A stretch of 52,005 bases of DNA from Streptomyces sp. AC512_CC834. Lineage in GTDB: Bacteria > Actinomycetota > Actinomycetes > Streptomycetales > Streptomycetaceae. Shown piece after piece: positions 33,350-42,423 of this stretch; position 1 is the stretch's first letter; every line of letters begins with the position of its first letter. A program made the translations under genes and the position numbers. The notes beneath the pieces were generated by a model that made no database searches, had not been told where the DNA came from, and worked only from the letters and a program-made list of their open reading frames with translations. The stretch covers positions 1-52,005 of the forward strand of contig NZ_JAGMUO010000070.1 of assembly GCF_019049325.1 (NCBI RefSeq), read 5' to 3'.

Positions 33350-33799
33350 ATGCGGGCTCTCACGAAGGCACTCGTCAGCGTCACGGCCGCGGTCGGCATC
33401 GCCGCCGGCGGTCTGGCCACCGCGGGTACGGCGATGGCGGCCCCCGCGCCGGCCCAGCAGCGGACGGCGAGCGTCGAGGCCGCGCCGCTCGCGGTGGTCA
33501 ACCTCGGGCTGAGCACTGCCCGGGCCCAGCGCTGGCAGTGCTGGCTGCGCGACACGGGCTACAACCCCGGCGCCATCGACGGACAACTGGGCACCAACAG
33601 TTGGAAGGCGGCGCAGCGTAAGTTCAACGACCTGAATCTCGGCGCGGGCACTGTCGACGGAATCGTCGGCCCCAACACGATCAAGGCCCTACAGCGCTAC
33701 CTGAACATCTTCGACTACAACCTCGCCGTCGACGGAATCGCCGGAGACAAGACCAAGGACGCGTTCTGGGACTTCAACGACGTCAACTACTGCGCCTGA
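33350..33799 (+). CDS. Secreted peptidoglycan-binding protein, paralogue 1
   Basis: A 149-aa exported protein. The signal peptide (ALTKALVSVTAAVGIAAGGL, cleaved near AMAAPAP) is followed by two peptidoglycan-binding-1-like units: WQCWLRDTGYNPGAIDGQLG with NSWKAAQRKFNDL, and GTVDGIVGPNTIKALQRYLN with a third partial unit AVDGIAGDKTKDAFWDF. No catalytic domain is attached, so it may coat or sense the wall, or block a hydrolase. The RBS GGAGGGG is strong. It is the first of three tandem paralogues. Confidence 0.88.
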   Translation: MRALTKALVSVTAAVGIAAGGLATAGTAMAAPAPAQQRTASVEAAPLAVVNLGLSTARAQRWQCWLRDTGYNPGAIDGQLGTNSWKAAQRKFNDLNLGAGTVDGIVGPNTIKALQRYLNIFDYNLAVDGIAGDKTKDAFWDFNDVNYCA

Positions 33800-33809
33800 G
33801 CCAACGCCA

Positions 33810-33851
33810 CGGCCCGTCCACTTCCTCAAGTCGGGGAAGGGGACGGGCCGC
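33810..33851 (+). terminator. Terminator after peptidoglycan-binding paralogue 1
   Basis: CGGCCCGTCC and GGACGGGCCG arms with an inner CTTCC/GGAAG pair form a hairpin 10 bases beyond the stop. It indicates that paralogue 1 is transcribed separately from paralogue 2. Confidence 0.8.
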
Positions 33852-34105
33852 GTGCCGTTCACCGGCGAGCACCTCGGAGCCGCTCGGGCATCGGGCTGCC
33901 AGCAGGGGCGTGCGTCCCGCTGAACCGACACGGTGGGTCACTCTTTCGCAGGTCAGGGAGGTGGACGTCCCGGGATGACGTCACTTCGACGCCGACTGTG
34001 GCCGGGCATCGTGCCGAACCCGCAGTTTCGTTACGGAGCCGCCGGTTGCGGTCGGCTCCACACATCGCAACTTCGCAACATCGCACGTCGAATGAGGGGA
34101 ACAGT

Positions 34106-34573
34106 ATGCGAGCTCTCACGAAGGCATTTATCGGTGTCACGGCCGCGATCGGCATGGCCGCCGGCGGTCTGGCCACTGCGGGGACGGCGGCAGCGGCTTC
34201 CGCGCCGGAGTCGGCTCAGCAGCGGGCGGTGGGTGCCGAGGCCGTCGCGCCGCTCGCGGTGGTCAACCTGGGGCTGAACACCGCTCAGGCGAAGGACTGG
34301 CAGTGCTTCCTGCGCAACTCGGGTTACAGCCCCGGCGCGATCGATGGGCAACTGGGCACGCAGAGCTGGAAGGCGGCACAGGGACTCTTCAACGCCCTGG
34401 GCTACCAGGACGGTCAGGTCGACGGAATCGTCGGACCCAACACGGTCAAGGCGCTGCAGCGCTTCCTGAACGACGACAACGTCGGCCAGAAGGTCGCCGT
34501 CGACGGGATCGCCGGACCGGACACCAAGGACGCGTTCAAGGACCTCGTCAACCTGTTCTCCCACTTCTGCTGA
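34106..34573 (+). CDS. Secreted peptidoglycan-binding protein, paralogue 2
   Basis: A 155-aa exported protein built like paralogue 1: signal peptide ALTKAFIGVTAAIGMAAGGL, then WQCFLRNSGYSPGAIDGQLG, VDGIVGPNTVKALQRFLNDD and VDGIAGPDTKDAFKDLVNLF. The first wall-binding unit is preceded by the same SAQQRAVGAEAVAPLAVVNL block as in paralogue 3, identical even in DNA over about 60 bases. Its 306-base upstream gap carries a degenerate copy of the paralogue 1 promoter region and no other gene. RBS GAGGGGAA. It is likely cotranscribed with paralogue 3, 32 bases downstream. Confidence 0.88.
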   Translation: MRALTKAFIGVTAAIGMAAGGLATAGTAAAASAPESAQQRAVGAEAVAPLAVVNLGLNTAQAKDWQCFLRNSGYSPGAIDGQLGTQSWKAAQGLFNALGYQDGQVDGIVGPNTVKALQRFLNDDNVGQKVAVDGIAGPDTKDAFKDLVNLFSHFC

Positions 34574-34605
34574 GCCGACCCCGCACTTCACTGGAAGGGA
34601 CTGGT

Positions 34606-35094
34606 ATGCGAGCTCTCACGAAGTCACTCGTCGGTCTCACCGCCGCGGCGGGGATCGCGGTCGGCGGCCTGGCGACCGCGGGCAGGGCGACCGCGGGCAC
34701 GGCGACGTCAGGCACGGCGGCGGCTTCCGCGCCGGAGTCGGCCCAGCAGCGGGCGGTGGGTGCCGAGGCCGTCGCGCCGCTCGCGGTGGTCAACCTGGGG
34801 CTGAACACCGCCCGTGCGAAGAGCTGGCAGTGCTGGCTGCGCAACACGGGTTACGACCCCGGCGCGATCGATGGGCAACTGGGCACGCAGAGCTGGAAGG
34901 CGGCGCAGAGGAAGTTCGAGGGCTATGGCTTCTACGACGACTCCATCGACGGAATCGTCGGACCCAACACGATCATCGGGTTGCAGCACTACCTGAACGT
35001 CCACGTCTCCGGCCTCAACCTCGCCGCCGACGGGATCGCCGGACCGGCGACGAAGAAGGCGTTCTGGGACTTCGCCCGCACCGACCGCTGCTGA
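34606..35094 (+). CDS. Secreted peptidoglycan-binding protein, paralogue 3
   Basis: A 162-aa exported protein, third in the tandem set. Its signal region is extended by imperfect repeats of TAGRATAGTATSGTAAAS. The mature part has WQCWLRNTGYDPGAIDGQLG, IDGIVGPNTIIGLQHYLNVH and ADGIAGPATKKAFWDFARTD. Very high DNA identity with paralogue 2 in the middle region points to recent duplication or gene conversion. It lacks its own long upstream region and is probably read from the paralogue 2 promoter. A hairpin shared with argS follows. Confidence 0.88.
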   Translation: MRALTKSLVGLTAAAGIAVGGLATAGRATAGTATSGTAAASAPESAQQRAVGAEAVAPLAVVNLGLNTARAKSWQCWLRNTGYDPGAIDGQLGTQSWKAAQRKFEGYGFYDDSIDGIVGPNTIIGLQHYLNVHVSGLNLAADGIAGPATKKAFWDFARTDRC

Positions 35095-35102
35095 GCCGGC
35101 CT

Positions 35103-35126
35103 GCCGAAGGCACGCGGGCCTTCGGC
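35103..35126. terminator. Bidirectional terminator between paralogue 3 and argS
   Basis: GCCGAAGGC and GCCTTCGGC form a 9-bp perfect stem with a 6-base loop, between two convergent stop codons. Confidence 0.85.
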
Positions 35127-35128
35127 GC

Positions 35129-36886
35129 TCAGAGCCGCTCGGGCGTCCGGATGCCCAGCAGGGCCATGCCCTGGTGCAGCGTGCGGGCCGTGACGTCGCA
35201 GAGGAAGAGGCGGTTCTCCACCTGCGTCGGCGTCTCGGCCTTCAGCACCGGGCACTTGTCGTAGAAGGACGTGTACAGCGACGCCACCTGGTACAGGTAC
35301 GCCGTCAGCCTGTGCGGGGCGTACTCCGCGGCCGCCTCGAAGACCGTGTCGCCGAACGCGTCCAGGTGCAGGCCAAGCGCGCGCTCCGCCTCGTGCAGGT
35401 CCAGCTCCGGGTGAGCGGCGGGGCGGGCCTCGCCGGCCTTGCGGAGGATGGACCGGATACGGGCGTAGGCGTACTGGAGGTAGACGGACGTGTCGCCGTT
35501 GAGCGAGACCATCTGGTCCAGGTCGAACTTGTAGTCGCGGCTCGGCGACGTCGACAGGTCCGCGTACTTCACGGCGCCGATGCCGACCTGCGCGGCCCGC
35601 TCCTGGATCTCTTCCTCGGTGAGGTCCCGCGCCTTCTCCCGTACGACCTCCGCCGCCCGCTGCACCGCCTCGTCCAGCAGGTCCTCCAGGCGTACGGTCT
35701 CACCCGCACGCGTCTTGAAGGGCTTGCCGTCCGCGCCGAGCACCGTGCCGTAGGCCATGTTGTGCGCGGTGACGTCGTCGCCGAGCCAGCCGGCCCGGCG
35801 GGCCGTCTCGAAGACCATCTTGAAGTGCAGCGACTGGCGTACGTCCACGACGTACAGCAGCGTCGTCGCGTGCAGGTCCTGGACGCGGCCCCGGATCGCG
35901 GTCAGGTCGGACGCCGCGTAGCCGAAGCCGCCGTCGGCCTTCTGCACGATCAGCGGGACCGGCTGGTCGTCCTTGCCGCGGATCTCGTCGAAGAACACCA
36001 CGAGCGCGCCCTCGGAGCGCACCGCCACGCCCGTCTCCTCCAGGATGCGGGCGGTCTCGGGCATGCCCTCGTTGTACGCGGACTCGCCGACGATCTCCTC
36101 GTCGCGGATCTCCATGTCGAGCTTCTCGAAGACGGAGTAGAAGTAGACCTTCGACTCGTCCACGAACTGCTGCCACAGCTCCAGCGTCTCCTTGTCACCG
36201 GACTGGAGGGCGACGACCCGCTTGCGGGCGCGCTCCTTGAACTCCTCGTCCGAGTCGAAGACCGCACGCGACGCCTTGTACACCTGGTTCAGGTTCGACA
36301 TGGCCTGCTCGCCGTCGACGTCCTCGGCCGGGGCCAGCTCGCCGGGGTGCTCGAACAGGTACTGGATGAGCATCCCGAACTGGGTGCCCCAGTCGCCGAT
36401 GTGGTGCCGGCCGATCGTCTTCTCGCCGGTGAAGTCGAGCATGCCGCGCAGGGCGTCGCCGATGACCGCCGACCGCAGGTGGCCGACGTGCATCTCCTTC
36501 GCCACGTTCGGCTGGGCGTAGTCGACGACGGTGACGCCCGGGTTCTCCTTCAGCGGCACGCCGAGGCGCTCGCCGTCCGCGTACCGGGCGGCGAGGTTAC
36601 CGATGATCGCCCGGTCACCGATGGTGATGTTGAGGAAGCCGGGCCCGGAGACCTCGACGTCCTTGATCAGGTCGCCGGTGCTGATGTGCGCGACGACCTC
36701 GGCGGCCAGCTCCCGCGGGTTCGACTTCGCCTTCTTGGCCAGGGCGAGGATGCCGTTGGCCTGGTAGTCCGCCCGGTCGCTTCGTCGCAGCAGCGGGTCG
36801 ACGCCGGCGGCCTCGGGCCGGGTGGCCGTGAGGGCGGACGCGAGCTGCTGCTGGACGGAGTCGCTGAGGGACGTGACCGAGGCCAT
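35129..36886 (-). CDS. argS: Arginyl-tRNA synthetase
   Basis: A 585-aa class I synthetase charging tRNA-Arg. The N-terminal ArgRS additional domain (about 1-110) precedes the catalytic core with the HIGH-type motif MHVGH in YAQPNVAKEMHVGHLRSAVI. As in many ArgRS the KMSKS loop is not canonical (GADGKPFKTRAGETVRLEDL). The DALR anticodon-binding domain follows from about residue 460 (YLQYAYARIRSILRKAGEAR). The ATG 36886 gives the natural MASVTSLSDSVQQQL start, though a longer in-frame extension exists. It is divergent from lysS. Confidence 0.96.
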   Translation of the reverse strand: MASVTSLSDSVQQQLASALTATRPEAAGVDPLLRRSDRADYQANGILALAKKAKSNPRELAAEVVAHISTGDLIKDVEVSGPGFLNITIGDRAIIGNLAARYADGERLGVPLKENPGVTVVDYAQPNVAKEMHVGHLRSAVIGDALRGMLDFTGEKTIGRHHIGDWGTQFGMLIQYLFEHPGELAPAEDVDGEQAMSNLNQVYKASRAVFDSDEEFKERARKRVVALQSGDKETLELWQQFVDESKVYFYSVFEKLDMEIRDEEIVGESAYNEGMPETARILEETGVAVRSEGALVVFFDEIRGKDDQPVPLIVQKADGGFGYAASDLTAIRGRVQDLHATTLLYVVDVRQSLHFKMVFETARRAGWLGDDVTAHNMAYGTVLGADGKPFKTRAGETVRLEDLLDEAVQRAAEVVREKARDLTEEEIQERAAQVGIGAVKYADLSTSPSRDYKFDLDQMVSLNGDTSVYLQYAYARIRSILRKAGEARPAAHPELDLHEAERALGLHLDAFGDTVFEAAAEYAPHRLTAYLYQVASLYTSFYDKCPVLKAETPTQVENRLFLCDVTARTLHQGMALLGIRTPERL

Positions 36887-37054
36887 GGAGTGGTTCGCCG
36901 TTCTGCTCGGGGTTCCGGGAGTGTGGCTTGCTGTAGCTACCGAAGCCGAGTATCCCACGCGGTGAAAAGCGGTTTTCGCGGATGCGCGCCGGGCTGGGAG
37001 AATGGAGCGGTCAGCCGTGCGACCGTACCGGCTGCCCGAGTCAGAAAGAAGGAC

Positions 37055-38830
37055 GTGCCGATCGTGGCTCAGAGCACAGAGACCACCGACTGGGTCTCCC
37101 GTTTCGCGGACGAGGTCATCGCCGAGTCGGAGCGTCGTGCCCCGGGCGCGAAAACATCAGTCGCTACCGCTCCGGTCGCTCCGGTTGTGGTCGTCGCGTC
37201 CGGACTCTCCCCCTCCGGCCCCATCCACCTGGGCAACCTGCGCGAGGTCATGACCCCGCACCTGGTCGCCGACGAGATCCGCCGCCGGGGCCACCGGGTC
37301 CGGCACCTGATCTCCTGGGACGACTACGACCGCTACCGCAAGGTGCCGGCCGGGATCGCCGGGGTCGACGAGTCCTGGGCCGAGCACATCGGCAAGCCGC
37401 TGACCTCCGTCCCGGCCCCGAAGGGCTCCCCGTACCCGAACTGGGCCGAGCACTTCAAGGCCGCGACGGTCGACTCGCTCGCCGAGATGGGCGTCGAGTT
37501 CGACGGGATCAGCCAGACCGCGCAGTACACCTCCGGCGTCTACCGCGAGCAGATCCTGCACGCCATGAAGCACCGGCGGGACATCGACGCGATCCTCGAC
37601 CAGTACCGGACGAAGAAGGCGCCCGCGAAGAAGTCGCAGAAGCCCGTCGACGAGGCCGAGCTGGAGGCCGCCGAGGGCTCCGGAGCCGCCGCCGAGGACG
37701 ACGGCGGCTCCGGCTCCGCCGGGTACTTCCCGTACAAGCCGTACTGCGGCAACTGCGAGAAGGACCTGACGACGGTCACCGCCTACGACGACGACTCGAC
37801 CGAGCTGACGTACGCCTGCACCGCCTGCGGCTTCTCCGAGACCGTGCGGCTGAGCGAGTTCAACCGCGGCAAGCTGGTCTGGAAGGTCGACTGGCCGATG
37901 CGCTGGGCGTACGAGGGCGTGATCTTCGAGCCCAGCGGCGTCGACCACACCTCGCCGGGGTCGTCGTTCCAGGTCGGCGGGCAGATCGTCGGGATCTTCG
38001 GCGGCCAACAGCCGATCGGGCCGATGTACGCGTTCGTCGGCATCAGCGGCATGGCGAAGATGTCCTCGTCCAAGGGCGGGGTGCCCACCCCGGCCGACGC
38101 GCTCAGGATCATGGAGCCGCAGCTCCTGCGCTGGCTGTACGCCCGGCGCCGCCCCAACCAGTCGTTCAAGATCGCCTTCGACCAGGAGATCCAGCGGCTG
38201 TACGACGAGTGGGACCGCCTGGACGCCAAGGTCGCCGACGGCAGCGCGTTGCCCGCCGACGTCGCCGCGCACGCGCGGGCCGTGGGCACGGCCGCCGCCG
38301 GTGAGCTGCCGAGGACGCCCAGGCCGCTGCCGTACCGCACGCTCGCCTCCGTCGCCGACATCACCGCCGGCCACGAGGACCAGGCGCTGCGCATCCTCGG
38401 CGAGCTGGACCCGGCGAACCCGATCGCGTCGCTGGACCAGGCCCGGCCGCGCTACGACAAGGCCGAGGCGTGGATCAACACCCACGTTCCCGCCGACCAG
38501 CGCACCGTCGTGCGCCAGGAGCCCGACGCCGAGCTGCTCAAGTCCCTCGACGAGCCGAGCCGGCAGTCCCTGCGGCTGCTGCTCGAGGGACTCGCCGACC
38601 ACTGGTCCCTGGACGGGCTCACCCACCACGTCTACGGCGTCCCCAAGGTCCAGGCCGGCTTCCCCGCCGACGCCACGCCCAAGGAACTGCCGCCGGAGAT
38701 CAAGACCGCCCAGCGGACGTTCTTCGCCCTGCTGTACCACCTGCTCGTCGGCCGCGACACCGGCCCGCGCCTGCCCACGCTGCTGCTGGCGGTGGGACAG
38801 GAGCGGGTGCGGACCCTGCTCGGGGAGTAG
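37055..38830 (+). CDS. lysS: Lysyl-tRNA synthetase, class I
   Basis: A 591-aa class I LysRS, the archaeal-type enzyme also found in actinobacteria. It has the HIGH-like HLGN in SGLSPSGPIHLGNLREVMTP and a KMSSS signature in ISGMAKMSSSKGGVPTP. A zinc-ribbon-like stretch is present (YCGNCEKDLTTVTAYDDDST; then ACTACGFSETV). Just before the HIGH-like motif there is an extra 10-12 residues (AKTSVATAPVAP) relative to what I recall for orthologues. The start is GTG 37055 after GAAGGA; a second GTG at 37064 is possible. The open frame continues far upstream only because it is antisense to argS. Confidence 0.94.
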   Translation: MPIVAQSTETTDWVSRFADEVIAESERRAPGAKTSVATAPVAPVVVVASGLSPSGPIHLGNLREVMTPHLVADEIRRRGHRVRHLISWDDYDRYRKVPAGIAGVDESWAEHIGKPLTSVPAPKGSPYPNWAEHFKAATVDSLAEMGVEFDGISQTAQYTSGVYREQILHAMKHRRDIDAILDQYRTKKAPAKKSQKPVDEAELEAAEGSGAAAEDDGGSGSAGYFPYKPYCGNCEKDLTTVTAYDDDSTELTYACTACGFSETVRLSEFNRGKLVWKVDWPMRWAYEGVIFEPSGVDHTSPGSSFQVGGQIVGIFGGQQPIGPMYAFVGISGMAKMSSSKGGVPTPADALRIMEPQLLRWLYARRRPNQSFKIAFDQEIQRLYDEWDRLDAKVADGSALPADVAAHARAVGTAAAGELPRTPRPLPYRTLASVADITAGHEDQALRILGELDPANPIASLDQARPRYDKAEAWINTHVPADQRTVVRQEPDAELLKSLDEPSRQSLRLLLEGLADHWSLDGLTHHVYGVPKVQAGFPADATPKELPPEIKTAQRTFFALLYHLLVGRDTGPRLPTLLLAVGQERVRTLLGE

Positions 38831-38848
38831 CACGAGTAGGACCCGCCG

Positions 38849-38880
38849 GTACGGCGAAGGGGGCGCCCCCTTCGCCGTAC
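38849..38880. terminator. Perfect 32-bp palindromic terminator
   Basis: GTACGGCGAAGGGGGC is followed at once by its exact reverse complement, giving a perfect palindrome between the convergent lysS and DUF2637 genes. It would terminate both. Confidence 0.9.
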
Positions 38881-38890
38881 GCACAGGCGA

Positions 38891-40189
38891 TCAGGCGATG
38901 TGGTCCTCCTCCAGCTCCGCGCTGTGGCGGTTGGTGAACTGGGTGACCAGGCGCTTCGTCTCGTGGTCGGCAAGCTGCGTGCCGTAGGTCGCCTCCACGT
39001 TGTCGCCGAACTCCCGGGGCGTCGGATAGCTGCCGTTGATCGACTGCTTGAAGACCTGGTAGTACGCGTCCTCGTCCGGGTCCTGCGGCGACGGGGGCCC
39101 GCCGCCCTCACCCAGCGCGCGGGTGCGGCCCGGGACGACCGGTATCGGGAAGCTGCCCGTCTCCTCCGGCGAGGGCTCCTGGAGCGGAGGCTCCTCCTCG
39201 TACTGGTCCCGGTACTCGTCGGCCTGCTGCTGCTCCTCGTACCACTGGGCGTACTGCTCGGCCGGGTCGTAGGTGGGGTCGTAACCGCCCTGGTAGGCGA
39301 CCTGGCGGGTGTTGAACCAGGGGCTCTGCTCGGGGCCGCTCCCCTCCTCGCCACTCTGCGTCGACTGATCCGGCTGCCGCTGCCGCTGCCGCTGCTGTTC
39401 CGCCTCGGGGCCCTTGACCAGCTCGGGACGCTGCTCGGCCGCCGGCGCCGCCTGCGGATCCGCCGGCTGCGGCCGGGGCGCGGGCGGGAGCAGGGCCGGC
39501 TCGATGCCCGCCGCCGCCAGGCCCGACGGGGCGGTCTGCGCCAGGGGGACGCCGTAGCGGGCCAGCCGCAGCGGCATCAGGGACTCCACCGGGGCCTTGC
39601 GGCGCCAGGAGCGGCCGAAGCGCGAACGCAGCCGGGCCTGGTAGACCAGGCGCTCCTGCTCCAGCTTGATGACCTGCTCGTAGGAGCGCAGCTCCCACAG
39701 CTTCATCCGGCGCCACAGCAGGAACGTCGGCAGCGGCGAGAGCAGCCAGCGGGTGAGGCGGACGCCCTCCATGTGCTTGTCGGCGGTGATGTCGGCGATC
39801 CGGCCGATCGCGTGCCGGGCGGCCTCGACGGACACCACGAACAGGATCGGGATCACGCCGTGCATGCCGACACCCAGCGGGTCCGGCCAGGCCGCCGCGC
39901 CGTTGAACGCGATCGTCGCCGCCGTCAGCAGCCAGGCCGTCTGCCGCAGCAGCGGGAAGGGTATGCGGATCCAGGTCAGCAGCAGGTCCAGGGCCAGCAG
40001 CACGCAGATGCCCGCGTCGATGCCGATCGGGAAGACGTACGAGAAATTCCCGAACCCCTTCTCCAGGGCCAGCTCCCGCACCGCCGCGTAGGAACCCGCG
40101 AAGCCGATCGCGGCGATGACGACGGCGCCGAAGACGACCACGCCGATGAGAACACGATGCGTCCGTGTCAGCTTAAGTGGCGCGGCCAC
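38891..40189 (-). CDS. DUF2637 domain-containing membrane protein (SpdB-like N-terminus)
   Basis: A 432-aa protein. Residues 10-130 form about four membrane spans (VLIGVVVFGAVVIAAIGFAG, VFPIGIDAGICVLLALDLLL, QTAWLLTAATIAFNGAAAWP, VIPILFVVSVEAARHAIGRI), the DUF2637 domain shared with plasmid transfer/spread proteins. The rest is cytoplasmic: a basic region, then Pro/Gln-rich linkers and an acidic C-terminus. Its role on the chromosome is unknown. I chose GTG 40189 with AGGGGAG upstream over the TTG at 40225 that opens the frame. Confidence 0.86.
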   Translation of the reverse strand: MAAPLKLTRTHRVLIGVVVFGAVVIAAIGFAGSYAAVRELALEKGFGNFSYVFPIGIDAGICVLLALDLLLTWIRIPFPLLRQTAWLLTAATIAFNGAAAWPDPLGVGMHGVIPILFVVSVEAARHAIGRIADITADKHMEGVRLTRWLLSPLPTFLLWRRMKLWELRSYEQVIKLEQERLVYQARLRSRFGRSWRRKAPVESLMPLRLARYGVPLAQTAPSGLAAAGIEPALLPPAPRPQPADPQAAPAAEQRPELVKGPEAEQQRQRQRQPDQSTQSGEEGSGPEQSPWFNTRQVAYQGGYDPTYDPAEQYAQWYEEQQQADEYRDQYEEEPPLQEPSPEETGSFPIPVVPGRTRALGEGGGPPSPQDPDEDAYYQVFKQSINGSYPTPREFGDNVEATYGTQLADHETKRLVTQFTNRHSAELEEDHIA

Positions 40190-40277
40190 CCGTACTCCCC
40201 TCGCATTGCCTGTTGTTGCGCGCAACAGAGTGGCACATGTGTACGGGGGACGGGTGGCCGGTGGGTGGAAGAGACCG

Positions 40278-41156
40278 TCAGCTCGACTTCGAGGACGACT
40301 TGGACGACGACTTCGCGGACGACTTGGACGCCGAGTCCGAAGGGGACTTGGAGGACGTCCCGGAGGGCGACGGGGCGCCGCTCGAGGCGCCCTGGCCGCC
40401 GGTACCGCTGTTGGCCTTCGTCACCGTGGCCACCGCCTCCTTGGCCGCCTTCTGGGCGTCCTTCACCAGGTCGTCGGCGTCCGGGGTCTTGTCGCCGGCC
40501 AGACCCGCGCCGTTGTAGTCGACGGTGACGACGACGTTCTCGACACGTGTCACGACCGTCTGCTGCTTGAAGGTGCCTTCCTTCTTCTTCAGGTCGTAGC
40601 GCACCACCGAGGCCTCGTCGCCCGTGCCGCTCACCGGCGCGGTCTTGACGCTCTTCGCGCCCTCCGTGCTCTGGGCGTCCTTGAGCTGCTTCAGGTAGTA
40701 GTCGTGCGCCAGCTTGTCGCCCTCGCCGCGCGTCACGTCCGACTCGAAGCGCAGCATCGACACACTCAGCCAGCGGAACTGAGAGCCCTTCACGCCGTTG
40801 TCGTCGAGACTGCTCCAGGAGCAACTGGAGCGCTTGGCCGTGTCGTTGGACTCGCCCTCCTTGCCGGAATCGGCCTTGGGCGCCAGGTCTTCCACTGTCT
40901 TCTTCGTCAGCACCGAACACGGCTCCGGAAGCTTGCGGAACGCCGCCGCCTGCACCGTCGGGGACGGGCTCGCGGACTTGGACGCGGCGGACTCCTGCGC
41001 GGCCTTGTCCTTGCCGTCGTCGGAGCCGGAGTCCGAGGAGCAGCCGGCTGCCACCAGCATCACGGGTACGGCGGCCGCGCCGACAAGGACGCGGGTGAGT
41101 CGCTTCGCTCCCTTCGCTTGCTGGTCTCGCTGGTCACGCTGGGCTCGTAGCTGCAT
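40278..41156 (-). CDS. DUF3558 family lipoprotein, copy 1
   Basis: A 292-aa exported lipoprotein with the lipobox VAAGC after a basic N-terminus (RLTRVLVGAAAVPVMLVAAG). The DUF3558 domain follows from about residue 75 (FRKLPEPCSVLTKKTVEDLA; SSCSWSSLDDNGVKGSQFRW). The last 40 residues are an unusual Ser/Lys repeat tail (KSSSKSSSKSS). ATG 41156 has GAAGGAA at good spacing; the ATG at 41171 is in frame but further from its RBS. Function of the family is unknown; Streptomyces and Nocardia have many. Confidence 0.87.
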   Translation of the reverse strand: MQLRAQRDQRDQQAKGAKRLTRVLVGAAAVPVMLVAAGCSSDSGSDDGKDKAAQESAASKSASPSPTVQAAAFRKLPEPCSVLTKKTVEDLAPKADSGKEGESNDTAKRSSCSWSSLDDNGVKGSQFRWLSVSMLRFESDVTRGEGDKLAHDYYLKQLKDAQSTEGAKSVKTAPVSGTGDEASVVRYDLKKKEGTFKQQTVVTRVENVVVTVDYNGAGLAGDKTPDADDLVKDAQKAAKEAVATVTKANSGTGGQGASSGAPSPSGTSSKSPSDSASKSSAKSSSKSSSKSS

Positions 41157-41288
41157 GGTTCCTTCACTCATGGCACTCGTGGTTCCTGCGTTCGGAACGG
41201 GTCCGAGGGGCCACGGTACGCGGTGAAGAAATCGTGCGGTCCCGCTTCGGGCACACCGCGCACGGGCGCGTGGGAGGCCCGGCGGGGC

Positions 41289-42167
41289 TCAATCGCTCAG
41301 TGAATCCGCTAGCTGGGAGGCCAGTTTCCGCGCCATTTCCTGCATTTCCTCACTGTCCGGCACGACTCCGAGCGCCGCCGACTGCTCCGCGTACTCGATG
41401 GTCACCACGACGTTCGACGTGCGGAACGCCACAGTCACCGTGCGCCGCTTCGCCGTCGAACCGGAGTCGCTCAGCGCGTCGTCCACGAACGCCTCGTCAC
41501 CCAGATCGTCGAGGAGCCGGGGCTGGACCTCGGCGGGCGTGGCACCGGCGGACGCGCTCGACGAGGACGAGGACGAGGAAGGGGACGAGGGGGTGGTGGA
41601 CGAGTCCGAACCGGAGGCGGGGGCGGAGGGCGAGCCGCCGGCGTCTGCGGACGGCGACCCGGAGGAAGGCGTGCCGGACGGGGAGTCCGAGGCCGACCCG
41701 GACTCCGGGACGACCGGTTCGGGCAGGTCGGCAGCCTCCACCTGCTTCGCGAACAACTGCTCGGCCTCGCTGTCGTCGCTCACGGAGTTGTCGTACGACA
41801 CCACCCGCTCGAAGTCGACGAAGAGGTGGTCGGTCGCGTCCGCCGACTCCACCTTCCAACGGCAGCCGACCTTGCGGTCGGTGTCGTACGCGAGGGTCGG
41901 CTCGCCCGCGTACGCCTTCTCGCGCTGCTCCTCGTCCGTGATCTCCTCGATGCCGGGCAGGAGCGAGTCGAGCGCCGTCTCGCCGACCGCGCCACACGGC
42001 TCCGGCAGGGTGCGGTACTTGCCGGGCTCGGCCGCCTCGGTCGCGACACCGGGCTGGCCCGCGTTCGAGTCGTCCGCCGTGGCGCCGTCGCCCGAGCCGC
42101 CGGTGCAGCCGGCCAGCAACGCCGCCAAGAGGGCGGCGACGCCGGGTACGTAGGCCTTCCGCTGCAC
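41289..42167 (-). CDS. DUF3558 family lipoprotein, copy 2
   Basis: A 292-aa lipoprotein (signal VPGVAALLAALLAGC with lipobox LLAGC) with the same domain plan as copy 1: YRTLPEPCGAVGETALDSLL, then CRWKVESADATDHLFVDFER, and a C-terminal part RRTVTVAFRTSNVVVTIEYA that aligns with copy 1's VVTRVENVVVTVDYNG. A Ser/Gly/Asp-rich low-complexity insertion of about 60 residues splits the domain. GTG 42167 follows GAGGAG. The two copies lie in tandem, 132 bases apart, and probably arose by duplication. Confidence 0.87.
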   Translation of the reverse strand: MQRKAYVPGVAALLAALLAGCTGGSGDGATADDSNAGQPGVATEAAEPGKYRTLPEPCGAVGETALDSLLPGIEEITDEEQREKAYAGEPTLAYDTDRKVGCRWKVESADATDHLFVDFERVVSYDNSVSDDSEAEQLFAKQVEAADLPEPVVPESGSASDSPSGTPSSGSPSADAGGSPSAPASGSDSSTTPSSPSSSSSSSSASAGATPAEVQPRLLDDLGDEAFVDDALSDSGSTAKRRTVTVAFRTSNVVVTIEYAEQSAALGVVPDSEEMQEMARKLASQLADSLSD

Positions 42168-42423
42168 GGTGCGGCTCCTCTCGCCGGGGGCGACTGTGGT
42201 TCAAGACGGTCCGGGTCGGTCCGGAACGCCGCGGGACGGGTCGGGACGCTGCGGGACTCCAGTGTCCCCGCTTGTTATTCGCTTGCCGCACGGGGGCGTC
42301 CCCTGGAGACAATGTGTATCGCACGCGCTGCCGTGAACGCCGGTCGGTCGTCCCTTTGGCTGCCTTTGGCGCCGGTTTTGCGCTTCGAGACTTCTGTTGG
42401 TTTTCCGGGGGAATGAGGACGAT

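Noticed and set aside
35174..38830. A 1218-codon open frame on the plus strand
   Set aside because: Its first 627 codons are the antisense of argS and read as low-complexity His/Arg/Leu. Only the part from 37055 is a gene (lysS). Long antisense frames are common at this GC content.
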